Assembly: GCF_017352115.1 (NCBI RefSeq)
Contig: NZ_CP071448.1
Coordinates: 868,001 to 932,000 of the forward strand
Direction: 5' to 3'
Length of the DNA: 64,000 bases
Origin: Flavobacterium endoglycinae
GTDB lineage: Bacteria > Bacteroidota > Bacteroidia > Flavobacteriales > Flavobacteriaceae
Positions within the stretch are counted from its first letter, which is position 1. Each line of letters opens with the position of its first letter. The notes beneath the pieces are model-generated. The model did no database searches and was not told the DNA's origin. It saw nothing but the letters and a program-made list of their open reading frames with translations. Below are positions 46,063-55,635 of the stretch, piece after piece. Position numbers and translations under genes: made by a program.

Positions 46063-47739
46063 TTATGCTTTTACGTAAGCATCGTCGTGAACACTTGCTA
46101 CTGCTCTTCCAGAAGGATCGTTTAAGTTTTTAAAAGCTTCATCCCACTCTAAAGCAATTTTTGTACTACAAGCTACACTTGCTTCCTGTGGTACGCATAA
46201 GGCTGCCGCATCACTTGGAAAATGCTCTGAGAAGATAGAACGATAGTAATATTCTTCTTTAGAAGTTGGTGTTTGTAAAGGGAATTTATATTTCGCGTTT
46301 GCTAACTGCTCGTCTGAAACTTCTCTCGCCACTACTTCCTTCAAAGTATCAATCCAGCTGTATCCTACTCCATCAGAGAATTGCTCTTTTTGTCTCCAAG
46401 CAACACTTTCTGGAAGCATATCTTCGAAAGCTTTACGAACCACCCATTTTTCCATTGGGTGTTCTTTGTTGATCATTTTATCTTGCGGATTGATGCGCAT
46501 GGCAACATCCATAAATTCTTTATCTAAAAATGGTACACGACCTTCAATTCCCCAAGCCGCTAAACTTTTATTAGCACGTAAACAGTCGTACATGTGAAGT
46601 TTTCCTAATTTACGAACGTTCTCTTCGTGGAATTCTTTTGCGTTTGGTGCTTTGTGGAAGTATAAATATCCTCCAAACAACTCATCTGCTCCTTCTCCTG
46701 AAAGAACCATTTTGATTCCCATAGATTTGATAACTCTAGCCATTAACCACATTGGAGTTGAAGCTCTAACCGTAGTTACGTCATACGTTTCAAGGTTGTA
46801 AATTACATCACGAACGGCATCTAAACCTTCTTGGATTGTAAATTTGATTTCGTGGTGGATTGTTCCGATATGGTCTGCTACTTTTCTTGCGGCAGCTAAA
46901 TCTGGAGAACCTTCTAGACCAACTGAGAAAGAGTGCAATTGCGGATACCAAGCATCTGTAGTATCATCAGATTCAATTCTTTTTTGAGCGAATTTTTTAG
47001 CTACAGCTGAAGTAATAGAAGAATCTAAACCTCCTGAAAGTAAAACTCCGTAAGGAACATCACTCATTAATTGTCTGTGAACTGCTGCTTCAAGCGCTTT
47101 TCTGATTTCTGGAATGCTAGTTTCGTTATCTTTTACAGCATCATACTCCGTCCAGTCTCTTTTATACCATTGTACAAATTCTCCGTCTTTGCTTGATAAA
47201 TAGTGTCCTGGAGGAAATAACTCGATTTTTGTACAATATCCTTCAAGAGCTTTTAACTCAGAAGCTACATAGAAAGTTCCATTTTGATCCCATCCAATAT
47301 ACAATGGAATAATTCCCATATGGTCACGAGCAACAAAATATTCGTCTTTATCAACATCATAAATTGCAAAACCGAAGATTCCGTTTAATTCATCAACAAA
47401 ATTTACTCCTTTTTCTTTATATAAAGCCAAAATAACTTCGCAGTCACTTTCAGTTTGAAAGTTATATTTTCCTTCAAATTGTTTACGCAAATCTCTGTGG
47501 TTGTAAATTTCACCGTTTGCAGCCAAAACCAGTTTTTTATCTTCTGTAAATAAAGGCTGTTTTCCTGAAGCAGGATCTACAATTGCCAAACGCTCGTGAG
47601 AAAGAATTGCTTTATCATTGCTGTAAATTCCGCTCCAGTCTGGTCCACGGTGACGAATGATTTTAGACATTTCTAATACTTGAGGTCTTAAAGTCTCTGC
47701 TTTTTGTTTTAAGTCAAAGGCACATACAATTCCACACAT
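46063..47739 (-). CDS. asnB: Asparagine synthase B (glutamine-hydrolysing)
   Basis: 558 residues, close to E. coli AsnB. Glutaminase residues are all present: Cys2 (MCGIV), Arg50 (HERLAIVD), Asn75 and Glu77 (NGEIYN) and Asp99 (ESDCEV). The synthetase half has SGGLDSS (PP-loop), SGEGADELFGGYLYF and RQKEQFSDGVGYSWID. It makes asparagine from aspartate, ATP and glutamine in the cytoplasm. It is the intact partner of the degenerate paralog at 44143-45759, with the same domain order and strongly related ends. Confidence 0.96.
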   Translation of the reverse strand: MCGIVCAFDLKQKAETLRPQVLEMSKIIRHRGPDWSGIYSNDKAILSHERLAIVDPASGKQPLFTEDKKLVLAANGEIYNHRDLRKQFEGKYNFQTESDCEVILALYKEKGVNFVDELNGIFGFAIYDVDKDEYFVARDHMGIIPLYIGWDQNGTFYVASELKALEGYCTKIELFPPGHYLSSKDGEFVQWYKRDWTEYDAVKDNETSIPEIRKALEAAVHRQLMSDVPYGVLLSGGLDSSITSAVAKKFAQKRIESDDTTDAWYPQLHSFSVGLEGSPDLAAARKVADHIGTIHHEIKFTIQEGLDAVRDVIYNLETYDVTTVRASTPMWLMARVIKSMGIKMVLSGEGADELFGGYLYFHKAPNAKEFHEENVRKLGKLHMYDCLRANKSLAAWGIEGRVPFLDKEFMDVAMRINPQDKMINKEHPMEKWVVRKAFEDMLPESVAWRQKEQFSDGVGYSWIDTLKEVVAREVSDEQLANAKYKFPLQTPTSKEEYYYRSIFSEHFPSDAAALCVPQEASVACSTKIALEWDEAFKNLNDPSGRAVASVHDDAYVKA

Positions 47740-48339
47740 AATTCTATATTTTAATTTTTAAGTTTAAATTTTAATTTGATAGGGCAAAGATGAAATATTA
47801 GTTACAATTGAAAAACACATTCAACAATATCAATTACAATTAGCAATCAAAATATTCAATTTACATACTAAATGTAAAATTTTAATATAAAAATATGCTC
47901 TAAACTTGAAAATTTTAATTTCTGAGGCAGAACTGCTTTAAAATTTAAAGTTTAATCTATTTTTTTGAAATAAATTTTGAGTTATTTGGATATAGATGAA
48001 AAATTCGTAAAGACAGGAAAGAAAGCTGTTCTGGAATTGCAGTTTATACAATGACAAAAGACTTACTCATAACAACAAGAGCCATCGGCTCGATTTAACA
48101 TTGTAAGCCGGATTTTAATCCGGTTGTGAAAAACGTCCCGTAAAAAAGATCCGTAGGATCGAAACATATTGTGCGGTCTTTATGCTACGTCCTTCATTCA
48201 ACGGATTAAAATCCGTTGCTACAATATTGGGTCATTCCTAGCGGAATTTTTAATGCGATTCCTCGTCCCTCAGAATGACGAGATTGTGCACAGGTGCTTA
48301 CGCACAAAACTTTGACAAAGTTGACAAAGAAGAAAAAAA
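47740..48339. other. Gene-free region with short palindromic repeats
   Basis: 600 bp between asnB and the GreA-like gene. The left part (asnB leader) is AT-rich. From about 48100 to 48325 base composition becomes more balanced and several short palindromes occur (listed separately). I see no open frame worth calling and no tRNA. Confidence 0.6.
48100..48325. repeat. Cluster of REP-like palindromes
   Basis: CCGGATT-TT-AATCCGG (48108-48123), GATCC-GTA-GGATC (48148-48160), CAACGGATT-AA-AATCCGTTG (48199-48218), GTCATTCC (48231-48238) facing GAATGAC (48273-48279), and AACTTTG-A-CAAAGTT (48308-48322). The first and third share the GGATT-AATCC core, and each is beside a TTGTAAGC or GCTACAAT half-site in opposite orientation. 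The whole looks like an imperfect, composite intergenic repeat element of the kind scattered through Flavobacterium genomes; I cannot check copies elsewhere. Confidence 0.55.
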
Positions 48340-48789
48340 CTACTCTACACTTTCAATTGTATAATGCGTTTTATTGATTTCAAACTTAAAACCAACTTTA
48401 TTCCCCATTAAATGATTTCCTAAAGGAGATTGCGGAGAAAGTGCAATAACGTTAATTCCGTCAATTGTAATTTTAGGAAGTGCTACGCTTACATATAAAT
48501 AAATTCCGTTTGCTTTTACCAGACTTCCTAAAACTATATTTTCTGTTGTTTTTGTCGGATCTATTTTTTCCAAGATTGCTATTTGAGCAATAGATTCTTT
48601 GAGTTTATTAGTGAGTTTTTCCTGTTCGATATGCATCATCGACAAAGCTGTTTCGTGTTTGTCTCCGGCAGAACCTTTGGCGTCGTTTTTAGAATCTTCG
48701 GTTAAATTAGAAATCATATCTCTAAAAACATCAATTCTATCTTGAACCATTTGGGTATAATGCGAATATATTTTTTCTTTAAAGGTCAT
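48340..48789 (-). CDS. GreA/GreB-like transcript cleavage factor homologue
   Basis: 149 residues. The N-terminal half is helical and charged (SAGDKHETALSMMHIEQEKLTNKL has the D-K-x-E-T-A pattern seen in GreA-type coiled coils; shown as SAGDKHETALSMM). The C-terminal half has ALSPQSPLGNHLMGNKVGFKFEIN, matching the GreA/GreB FKBP-like domain ending (SPxSPLGxxLxGxKxGD). It may act on RNA polymerase, but the family is divergent and the role unproven. Homologues are sometimes labelled 3-oxoacyl-ACP synthase, which nothing in the sequence supports. It is followed by a GNAT gene upstream on the same strand. Confidence 0.75.
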   Translation of the reverse strand: MTFKEKIYSHYTQMVQDRIDVFRDMISNLTEDSKNDAKGSAGDKHETALSMMHIEQEKLTNKLKESIAQIAILEKIDPTKTTENIVLGSLVKANGIYLYVSVALPKITIDGINVIALSPQSPLGNHLMGNKVGFKFEINKTHYTIESVE

Positions 48790-48851
48790 TTTTTTGAAGG
48801 TACTGAGGTTCTAATGTACAAAGGTGCAAAGTTTTTTTGTTTGTCGAAGGT

Positions 48852-49382
48852 TTATTGGAAGAAAACATCAGGATAAACAACCTTACCGTATACTTTTTTT
48901 AATCCGTCTTTTACAAGCGGAATCACCATACAATTTTCTGCTGGAACATCAAACGGCATTTTAATATTATACTTTTCACAACGCTCATATCCAAATCTTG
49001 GATAATAACCTTCATGTCCAAGCAAAACAACAGATTCATATCCTAATCTTTCTGCTTGTTCATGACCGTATAAAATAAGTTTTGAGCCAATTTCTTTTCC
49101 TTGAAACTCTGGTAAAACTGAAACTGGTGCCAATGCTAACGATTCAAAAACATTGAGTTCGTTTACAATTTGTAGTTTTGTAAATAAAATATGTCCCACA
49201 ATCTGTCCGCCAACCTCTGCCACAATAGACAACTGCGGAATAAAACCTTCTGATTTTCTTAATCTTTCGACCAAAAACTGTTCGTTGTGATCACTGTATT
49301 CTAGATCTTTAAAAGCTTTTTCTATTAACCGAAATACACTTTCGTAATCGTTTTTATTTTCTTGTCTAATTAGAACTTCCAT
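48852..49382 (-). CDS. GNAT family N-acetyltransferase (YhbS-like)
   Basis: 176 residues. The acetyl-CoA loop is VLPEFQGKEIGSKLI (R/Q-x-x-G-x-G/A type) and it is followed by LGYESVVLLGHEGYYPRFGYE, a pattern typical of the YhbS-like branch (shown as VVLLGHEGYYPRFGYE). It transfers acetyl from acetyl-CoA to an unknown acceptor. The gene is 62 bp upstream of the GreA-like gene on the same strand and may share its transcript. Confidence 0.9.
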   Translation of the reverse strand: MEVLIRQENKNDYESVFRLIEKAFKDLEYSDHNEQFLVERLRKSEGFIPQLSIVAEVGGQIVGHILFTKLQIVNELNVFESLALAPVSVLPEFQGKEIGSKLILYGHEQAERLGYESVVLLGHEGYYPRFGYERCEKYNIKMPFDVPAENCMVIPLVKDGLKKVYGKVVYPDVFFQ

Positions 49383-49510
49383 AATCGTATAATCATCATA
49401 AAAATAGCCACAAATTCACGAATCTACTCCAAAAATTCATGAACCCATGGCTAAATAAGACACTTCCTGTTTTAGAAACTTCGTGCCCTAATACCTATAA
49501 AGTTTAGTAT

Positions 49511-51265
49511 TTAAAAATCGAATTTGTAGTTTCCGCCTACTAAAACCTGGAATCCTTGAACCGGATAGTTCAGCCATCTTTCATAAGCCTGATTTCCAAT
49601 ATTGTTTAATTTAAGGAAGAAAGTCAAACGATCATTGAATTTATATCCCAAATGTGCATTGGCATCGAAATAGCTTTTTAAAGTTACCAAAACTGGATCT
49701 ACACCAGCATTTAAATTAGACTGCATGTCTTTACGTTCTCCTACGTAGAAAACTTTTAAACCTGCATACCATTGTTTTGTAATGTTCACATCCAGACTAG
49801 AACTTAATTTCATTGAAGGTAAATTCCATGCTTCAACTGCGCCGTCTGTATTGTAACTGTTAAAAGTTCCGTTGATTCCAAAAGAAACATTTTCTGAAAA
49901 ATCAGCTTTTAATTCTGCATAAAAACGAAGCGTTCTAATATCTTCATACACTACTCCAAATGAGTTTCCAAAAGCATAATTCTGGTTCGATAAATCTTCT
50001 GTATAATCATTGCTTTTAAACAATGCTTTGTCTTTTTCATTTAAATAAGAACCTGTCAAATTATAGCTTACATTATTGGCTAATTTTCCTTTTAATCCCG
50101 CAAATACATTGTATTGTGTACTGCTAGGTCTCATGTTTAGAGTTGGAGACAAAAACGGATTTTCGGTTACAAAATCAGCGTATGAGTTTTGATTTAAACT
50201 ACCATTTACTCCTGTATAGAAAATCATTAAATCACCTACTAATTTATAGGATGCATTTACTTTTGGATAGATGTAAAATTTGTTTCCGCTGTTTTCAGAA
50301 TCCAAAGCATAAAACAATCCTGCTCCTAGCTCTAATGTCCAATCGTTTTCAGTAACCACAAAACTTGGCTCAATACCAAAATTGGTTAAACTGTATTTTA
50401 AAGGTTCAACATTATCTCTTGCATAATTATTTTCGAAAGAACCACTTACGTGATCGATAATAACATTGGTATTAATCGCTTGATCCATTACATCCACTTT
50501 GAAAGTCGGTTTCAGATAAAAACGATTTTCTGAAGAAGAAAAACTATCTGAAAAATGTGTAAATCGGGTTGAAACTTTGCTGAAAACACTTTCATTAAAT
50601 TCAAAATTTCCTCCTAATGAAATGGTATTGTACGAATGATTCGGATTAATTCCTGTAACTAAAGCTACTTGATCTGCAGGAGGCAAAGTTGCTCCAAAAT
50701 CCGATGGTAAACCATACCAATTATAAACCTGATTTTGATATCCTAAATCGATTCCCCAAGACACATCACGATTGTTAACTCCGTAACCTACGTTTAAAGC
50801 TGTATCATAAAATTCATCGTTCAGTTTTGCATCTTTGATACCACCTTGCGAAGAATGATGACGAAACATTCCAGCTAAATAATCGTTGTTTCCTAAATCT
50901 TGAGTTACGAATAATTCACCATTTAAGGTTCCGTAATTACCAACTCCTAATGTTGCATAATTATTGAACAATCTTTCTTTTTTAGATTTATCGACAGCTT
51001 GCGCATTCCCTTTTGACGGCGTAAAAGTAGAGGCTACAGGAACGGATAAAATGCTATATTTGATCGTTTCTTTCGGCTGATTTCCAGAATCGTCAAGCGA
51101 AGGAATCTCTTTCACTTTAAACGCATCAGATATAGTTGGCGAATAAGGTTTTACTACGTTTACTGTTTCAGTTCCGATGTTTTCATTTTTCTTTTGGGCA
51201 AACGAAAGCTGAACAACAAATAACACAAGTAAAATGATGATTTTATTTCGGCAGTTTAATTTCAT
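49511..51265 (-). CDS. Outer membrane TonB-receptor-like beta-barrel protein without plug domain
   Basis: 584 residues. Signal peptide ending SFAQ-KKN, a Pro/Ser-rich segment (VNVVKPYSPTISDAFKVKEIP), then a long run of amphipathic strands typical of a barrel, ending FQVLVGGNYKFDF with the terminal aromatic residue. The late strands (LNIGNQAYERWLNYPVQG-like: KLNNIGNQAYERW) resemble TonB-dependent receptor barrels, but I find no plug domain or carboxypeptidase-like domain. So it may be a porin-like outer membrane channel or a partner of the large TPR protein encoded upstream (52385-55399), with PhzF between them. Function unknown. Confidence 0.8.
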   Translation of the reverse strand: MKLNCRNKIIILLVLFVVQLSFAQKKNENIGTETVNVVKPYSPTISDAFKVKEIPSLDDSGNQPKETIKYSILSVPVASTFTPSKGNAQAVDKSKKERLFNNYATLGVGNYGTLNGELFVTQDLGNNDYLAGMFRHHSSQGGIKDAKLNDEFYDTALNVGYGVNNRDVSWGIDLGYQNQVYNWYGLPSDFGATLPPADQVALVTGINPNHSYNTISLGGNFEFNESVFSKVSTRFTHFSDSFSSSENRFYLKPTFKVDVMDQAINTNVIIDHVSGSFENNYARDNVEPLKYSLTNFGIEPSFVVTENDWTLELGAGLFYALDSENSGNKFYIYPKVNASYKLVGDLMIFYTGVNGSLNQNSYADFVTENPFLSPTLNMRPSSTQYNVFAGLKGKLANNVSYNLTGSYLNEKDKALFKSNDYTEDLSNQNYAFGNSFGVVYEDIRTLRFYAELKADFSENVSFGINGTFNSYNTDGAVEAWNLPSMKLSSSLDVNITKQWYAGLKVFYVGERKDMQSNLNAGVDPVLVTLKSYFDANAHLGYKFNDRLTFFLKLNNIGNQAYERWLNYPVQGFQVLVGGNYKFDF

Positions 51266-51399
51266 ATTTCTTTATTTTTAGAGGATAGAGGAAAGAAAAA
51301 AAGAAAAGATATTTACAATACCTTAATTTCTTCTCCTCAAAACTCTTTGTTCTATTCTCTATATTCTATCTAAATTCTTTTCGTGATTATATTCTCTAA

Positions 51400-52266
51400 T
51401 TAGTATGCTTCCCAATCTCCTTTGGCTACAAACTGGGCTTTTCCTCCTATTTGTATATCAAATTGGTCGTTGGTTAATTTTCCTTTGAAATAAATCTCAG
51501 ACGGACGATTGATATAATCTCCCTGATAATTTGTTAGTTCTATTTCTGGTTTATGATATTTTAATAAAAAGGCTTGTAAACACGTACTGGCACTTCCGGT
51601 TGCTGCATCTTCAACTAATTGGTTGTGTTCGACACAAAGCATTCGGCTAAAGATTTTTGAACCTTCTAAATAATAGAAATACAATCCTCTGTGGTTTGTT
51701 TTACAATTCTTTTTCAACCAATCATCCGTTTTATCTTTGTCTAAAACCAAATTTTCAAGCGCTCTTTTACTGCTTAATCCAACCATTACAAACGCACTTC
51801 CCGTAGTAACTTCTTGAACCGGAAATTGATTTTCAAAATCACTGACCGTTAGATTACTAAATGTCGTAATATCTTGTTTTGAAAAGATATCCCAAAATTT
51901 TGGCTGAGCCGCTTTTAACCAAATCAAACCTTGGGACTGATGAACTGCAATTGGTCCAATTGGCACTTCCAGTTTTATTTCTGCAGGCGGATTATCAAAA
52001 ATTTTATTGATTATAACCCAAGAAGTTCCAATTATTGGATGACCTGCAAACTGCATTTCCTGTGAAGGTGTAAATATTCTGATTTCGGCTTTGTTGTTTT
52101 CTCTGTCCAGCTTGGTTATAAATGTGCTTTCTGCAAAATTGATTTCGCGTGCCATCTGCTGCATTTCTTCTGAACTTAAATTTTGTGCATCTAAAAAAAC
52201 CGCCAACTGATTTCCGGCATATTTTCTATCAGCAAAAACATCAACTATATAAAAAGGTAAACTCAT
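51400..52266 (-). CDS. PhzF family isomerase
   Basis: 288 residues. Opening FYIVDVFADRKYAGNQLAVF, catalytic Glu46 in NFAEST, FAGHPIIGTSW and VEDAATGSAS near the C-terminus are all diagnostic of the PhzF fold (diaminopimelate-epimerase-like). PhzF of phenazine producers isomerises DHHA, but there are no other phenazine genes here, so the substrate is unknown. It lies between the TPR gene and the barrel gene on the same strand with about 120-130 bp gaps, so co-transcription is possible but not evident. Confidence 0.92.
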   Translation of the reverse strand: MSLPFYIVDVFADRKYAGNQLAVFLDAQNLSSEEMQQMAREINFAESTFITKLDRENNKAEIRIFTPSQEMQFAGHPIIGTSWVIINKIFDNPPAEIKLEVPIGPIAVHQSQGLIWLKAAQPKFWDIFSKQDITTFSNLTVSDFENQFPVQEVTTGSAFVMVGLSSKRALENLVLDKDKTDDWLKKNCKTNHRGLYFYYLEGSKIFSRMLCVEHNQLVEDAATGSASTCLQAFLLKYHKPEIELTNYQGDYINRPSEIYFKGKLTNDQFDIQIGGKAQFVAKGDWEAY

Positions 52267-52384
52267 TTCTTTTTCTTTTTAGAAAATAGAACAAAGAAAA
52301 TAGAGGATAGACTTTCCAATCTTTTTTCTACCATCCATGTTCTAACTTCTATATTCCATTTTCTATTTTCTATTTTCTATTCTC

Positions 52385-55300
52385 TTATCGGTTAATTGAC
52401 GAATTCGTTTTTGATTCTTCTACTTTAATGGCGCCCAATTCTCTTTTCGCTTCTTCAACTACATCCGGATAATCTGTAAAATTATTGATTACGTTGTCTA
52501 AGATGTAAGTTGCTTGATAACTGTCTTTTAATCCGTAGAAGTTTTTCGCCATTAAAACCAAGCCTTTTGCTCCGTAATATTTGTAAGCCGAATAGTTTTT
52601 AGCCAGTTTTTGAACCGCAGTATTCGAAGCTTCGAATTTTCCTTCTTTCGTTTTAAAGTACGCATCGTAATACAAAGCTTCTGCCGCTAATTCACCTTTT
52701 GAAGTTGCCAAAAGTTTAGCATAAGCTGTTTTTGCTTTGTCTTCGTTTCCTGTCTGCATTGCGGCACGCGCTACAATGATTTGCGCATCGGCTTTTACGC
52801 CAGCATCGGCTTTTGGATTTTCTAATACTTTTTCTGCAGAAACAACTGATTTGTCATAATCTTTTTTATCATAATAACATTTCATCAAGTTGGCTTGTGC
52901 GAAGTTTTTATTTTGAGGATAATCGGCTTCATTTTCTAAACGTGCCAAAACTGGAATTGCTTTATCACAGTCTTTTGCTTTTAAATAAATCTGAGCCAAT
53001 CTGTTTAAGGCTTGTTCTGAAAATTCGCTTCTTGGCTGTTGTATTACATATTGGTAATTCGAAATTGATTTGGTTTCAGAACCTTCGGCATAATACAATT
53101 GTGCTAAATAGAAATTGGCTTCTAAAGCATGTAATCCCGAAGGAAAATTAGTGATATAACCTGCAAAACCTGTAATGGCATTTTTGCTGTTGTTTTGGCT
53201 GTATTGTTTGAAAGCGGCATCGTAAGTATCGTTATCCAATTCAGCATCTGTAACCGAAACGAAATCCAATGTTTTAACCCATGAAGCATATTCATCTACT
53301 CTTCCAGAATCGACATAAATTAATCTTGCTGTGGAAACTGCTTCTAGAGCTTCAGGCGTTTTTGGGAACTCAGCAGCGACTTTTTTGAATTTAGATAAAG
53401 CTAATTCGTCACGATCTGAATTGTAATAAATTAAACCTTGTTTTAAGATAGATTTTGACGTAAACGAACCATTTTTATATTCTGAAATTAACTGATCGTA
53501 GGTTTTAATAGCTAAATCATTTTTCTTATCAGCAACATATGTATTTCCTAATTCAAACAAAACATCATCACGATATTCTGATTTTTTATACATTTTTAAA
53601 AAGTTGTTCAGTTCGTTGATTTTCTGATCGTTTCTTGACATAAAACCATACAAAAGTGCTTTTTGAAACTGCGCATAATCAGCATCGACACTTTTGGCAT
53701 CCATTGCTTTTCCGTACGCTTCCATTGCCTGAGAGTATTTCGAAGTCACAAATCTTGAATCTCCTAAACGCAGATATGAATCATTCAAACGTGTTTTATC
53801 TTCTTTATTAGTATCAATCTGAGCTTGAAATGAATTAGCTGCTTGATCGTATTCTTTTAATTTAAAATACGTGTATCCAATATTGTAATTGATGTTTTTG
53901 TATTCGTCTGTACTTTTAGCCGATGGAAGTCCCGCAAACTGTTTGTAAGTTAACAATGCATTCTGCATATCGTCGTTAAGATATTCTGTTTCGGCTTTCC
54001 AAAAAGTAGCACGTGCTGTAAATTCAGGTGTTTTTTGTTCAGCAATAGCGCTTTTGAACATTTTTCCAGCTTCAGAATAATTGGATTCGTTGTACAATTC
54101 AAGTCCTCTATAAAAAAGTACTTTTTGATACGCTGCTTTATTTTCAGGAGTTCTGTTTTTTTCTAATAAAGCCAAAGCTTCTTTGTAGTTTTTGGTAGAA
54201 ATATACGAATCAACTAAAAGTTTTTCTACTTCAGCTCTGCTTGAATTGTTTGGGTATTTTTTCAAGAAATCCAATAAAATTCCCGGAACAGTCTGATATG
54301 CATTTCCAATATCATAACTTAATTTAGCGTAATTCAAGGCTGCATCTTCTTGAATCTGTGCATTAAAATCCATTTCCGAAGCATTTTTAAAAGCATTAAG
54401 CGCTTCCTGTTTTTTGCCTGTATTCAAATAACTTAAACCTAAGTGGTAGTACGCATTTTGCGCTACGAAGTCTTTTCCCTCTATAATTTTATTGAATTGA
54501 GAAATAGCCTTTTCATACTCTTTCTGTTCATAATACGCATATCCTAACTGATAGAAATCGGTATTGTTCCATTTTCCTTTTTTACCAGCGTATTTTTCTA
54601 AATACGGAATTGCTTTTCCATATTGTTTTAGGTTGAAATAACTTTCTCCAATAATTTTATTCAATTCGGATTTTTCCATTTCATTGGACTTATCCATTGC
54701 TTTTTGTCCTAAATCAATGGCTTTTTGGAAATTCCCTAATTTGAAATTCATATCGGCCTGATAATACGAAAGTTTTTCTTTGTATTTTTCTTCGCCAGAA
54801 ACCTCATCAAAGTATTTGGTTGCTTCTTTATAATCGTCGCCTTCATACGCCATAAAACCTAAATAGTATTTGGCTTGCGAACCGAACTCAGGAGAATTCA
54901 CGACCTTATTAAAATAAGTTGTGGCTTCTTTTTTCTTTTTAGCATTGAAATAGCTGTACCCTTTCTGGAAATTGAATTTATCCGATTCTGATTTGCTCAT
55001 GTAACTTTCGTCAACTTTATCAAACCACTGCAACGCTTTTGGATAATTGCCCTGCTCGAAGAAATACTGCGCCACTTCGACATATGCTTGATTTTGTTTC
55101 GTACTTGTTGGATAATCTTCAACAAATTTTTCCATCAAAGCATCTGCATTTGGCTTATTGGTTCTAATAGCACAATTGGCAATGTAGTACGCACAGTCGG
55201 ATTTTACTTCTTCGGTAACTGCCGTATTTTTTACGTTTTCGAAAATATGTTGTGCCGAAGCATATTGTTTGTCGTTATATAAAGCCAGTGCTTTGTCAAA

Positions 55301-55399
55301 ATCCTTTAAATCGTAAATATATATAGCTGATTTTTGTGCTGAAACTGAAGACGAAATAAGGATAATTTGGAATAAAAAGAACCAGGAAAGTTTACGCAT
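52385..55399 (-). CDS. Large tetratricopeptide repeat protein, exported
   Basis: 1004 residues. Signal peptide ending VSAQ-KSA. Nearly the whole mature chain is TPR repeats (A-x-x-Y-x-x-G-x-x-x-x-x-x-x-A patterns, such as AYYHLGLSYLNTGKKQEALNAF and LSYYQADMNFKLGNFQKAID), perhaps 20 or more, forming a long superhelix for protein-protein contacts in the periplasm. C-terminal residues end in a polar tail. It resembles uncharacterised TPR proteins conserved in Flavobacteria beside an outer membrane barrel gene. A TAAATTTG -7 candidate lies about 20-27 bp upstream on its strand. Function unknown. Confidence 0.9.
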   Translation of the reverse strand: MRKLSWFFLFQIILISSSVSAQKSAIYIYDLKDFDKALALYNDKQYASAQHIFENVKNTAVTEEVKSDCAYYIANCAIRTNKPNADALMEKFVEDYPTSTKQNQAYVEVAQYFFEQGNYPKALQWFDKVDESYMSKSESDKFNFQKGYSYFNAKKKKEATTYFNKVVNSPEFGSQAKYYLGFMAYEGDDYKEATKYFDEVSGEEKYKEKLSYYQADMNFKLGNFQKAIDLGQKAMDKSNEMEKSELNKIIGESYFNLKQYGKAIPYLEKYAGKKGKWNNTDFYQLGYAYYEQKEYEKAISQFNKIIEGKDFVAQNAYYHLGLSYLNTGKKQEALNAFKNASEMDFNAQIQEDAALNYAKLSYDIGNAYQTVPGILLDFLKKYPNNSSRAEVEKLLVDSYISTKNYKEALALLEKNRTPENKAAYQKVLFYRGLELYNESNYSEAGKMFKSAIAEQKTPEFTARATFWKAETEYLNDDMQNALLTYKQFAGLPSAKSTDEYKNINYNIGYTYFKLKEYDQAANSFQAQIDTNKEDKTRLNDSYLRLGDSRFVTSKYSQAMEAYGKAMDAKSVDADYAQFQKALLYGFMSRNDQKINELNNFLKMYKKSEYRDDVLFELGNTYVADKKNDLAIKTYDQLISEYKNGSFTSKSILKQGLIYYNSDRDELALSKFKKVAAEFPKTPEALEAVSTARLIYVDSGRVDEYASWVKTLDFVSVTDAELDNDTYDAAFKQYSQNNSKNAITGFAGYITNFPSGLHALEANFYLAQLYYAEGSETKSISNYQYVIQQPRSEFSEQALNRLAQIYLKAKDCDKAIPVLARLENEADYPQNKNFAQANLMKCYYDKKDYDKSVVSAEKVLENPKADAGVKADAQIIVARAAMQTGNEDKAKTAYAKLLATSKGELAAEALYYDAYFKTKEGKFEASNTAVQKLAKNYSAYKYYGAKGLVLMAKNFYGLKDSYQATYILDNVINNFTDYPDVVEEAKRELGAIKVEESKTNSSINR

Positions 55400-55418
55400 T
55401 TTAGTTATATTTAGTATT

Positions 55419-55426
55419 CAAATTTA
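55419..55426 (-). promoter_or_regulatory. -7 element of TPR gene
   Basis: CAAATTTA on the + strand, TAAATTTG on the minus strand, about 20 bp before the TPR start codon. No strong -33 partner is visible. Confidence 0.4.
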
Positions 55427-55635
55427 TCATTTTATACCGTTTATAACGAAACGTTTCCTAATTTTATTATGAACAAATGTTTTAATGATTGTTATAATAC
55501 GGCATATAGTCAAGCAATTGGTTCTCAAACTTTCAAAAACTTTTATTCTTTTGGCTGTTTTATTCAGAAATGATTGAAATTTATTTTGAATACAATCGTT
55601 AACTTAGTACTTTTACCAATCAAATCAATTTTATT

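Noticed and set aside
47740..48339. CRISPR array or tRNA in the gene-free stretch
   Set aside because: The repeats are unlike each other in length and spacing, with no regular spacers, and no cloverleaf can be folded by eye.
48340..48789. 3-oxoacyl-ACP synthase label often given to homologues
   Set aside because: At 149 residues, with a coiled coil and a GreA-like C-domain, it lacks any thiolase fold or catalytic Cys-His-His.
51400..52266. Phenazine biosynthesis cluster
   Set aside because: Only a PhzF-family gene is present, with none of the other phz genes; the family is widespread with other roles.
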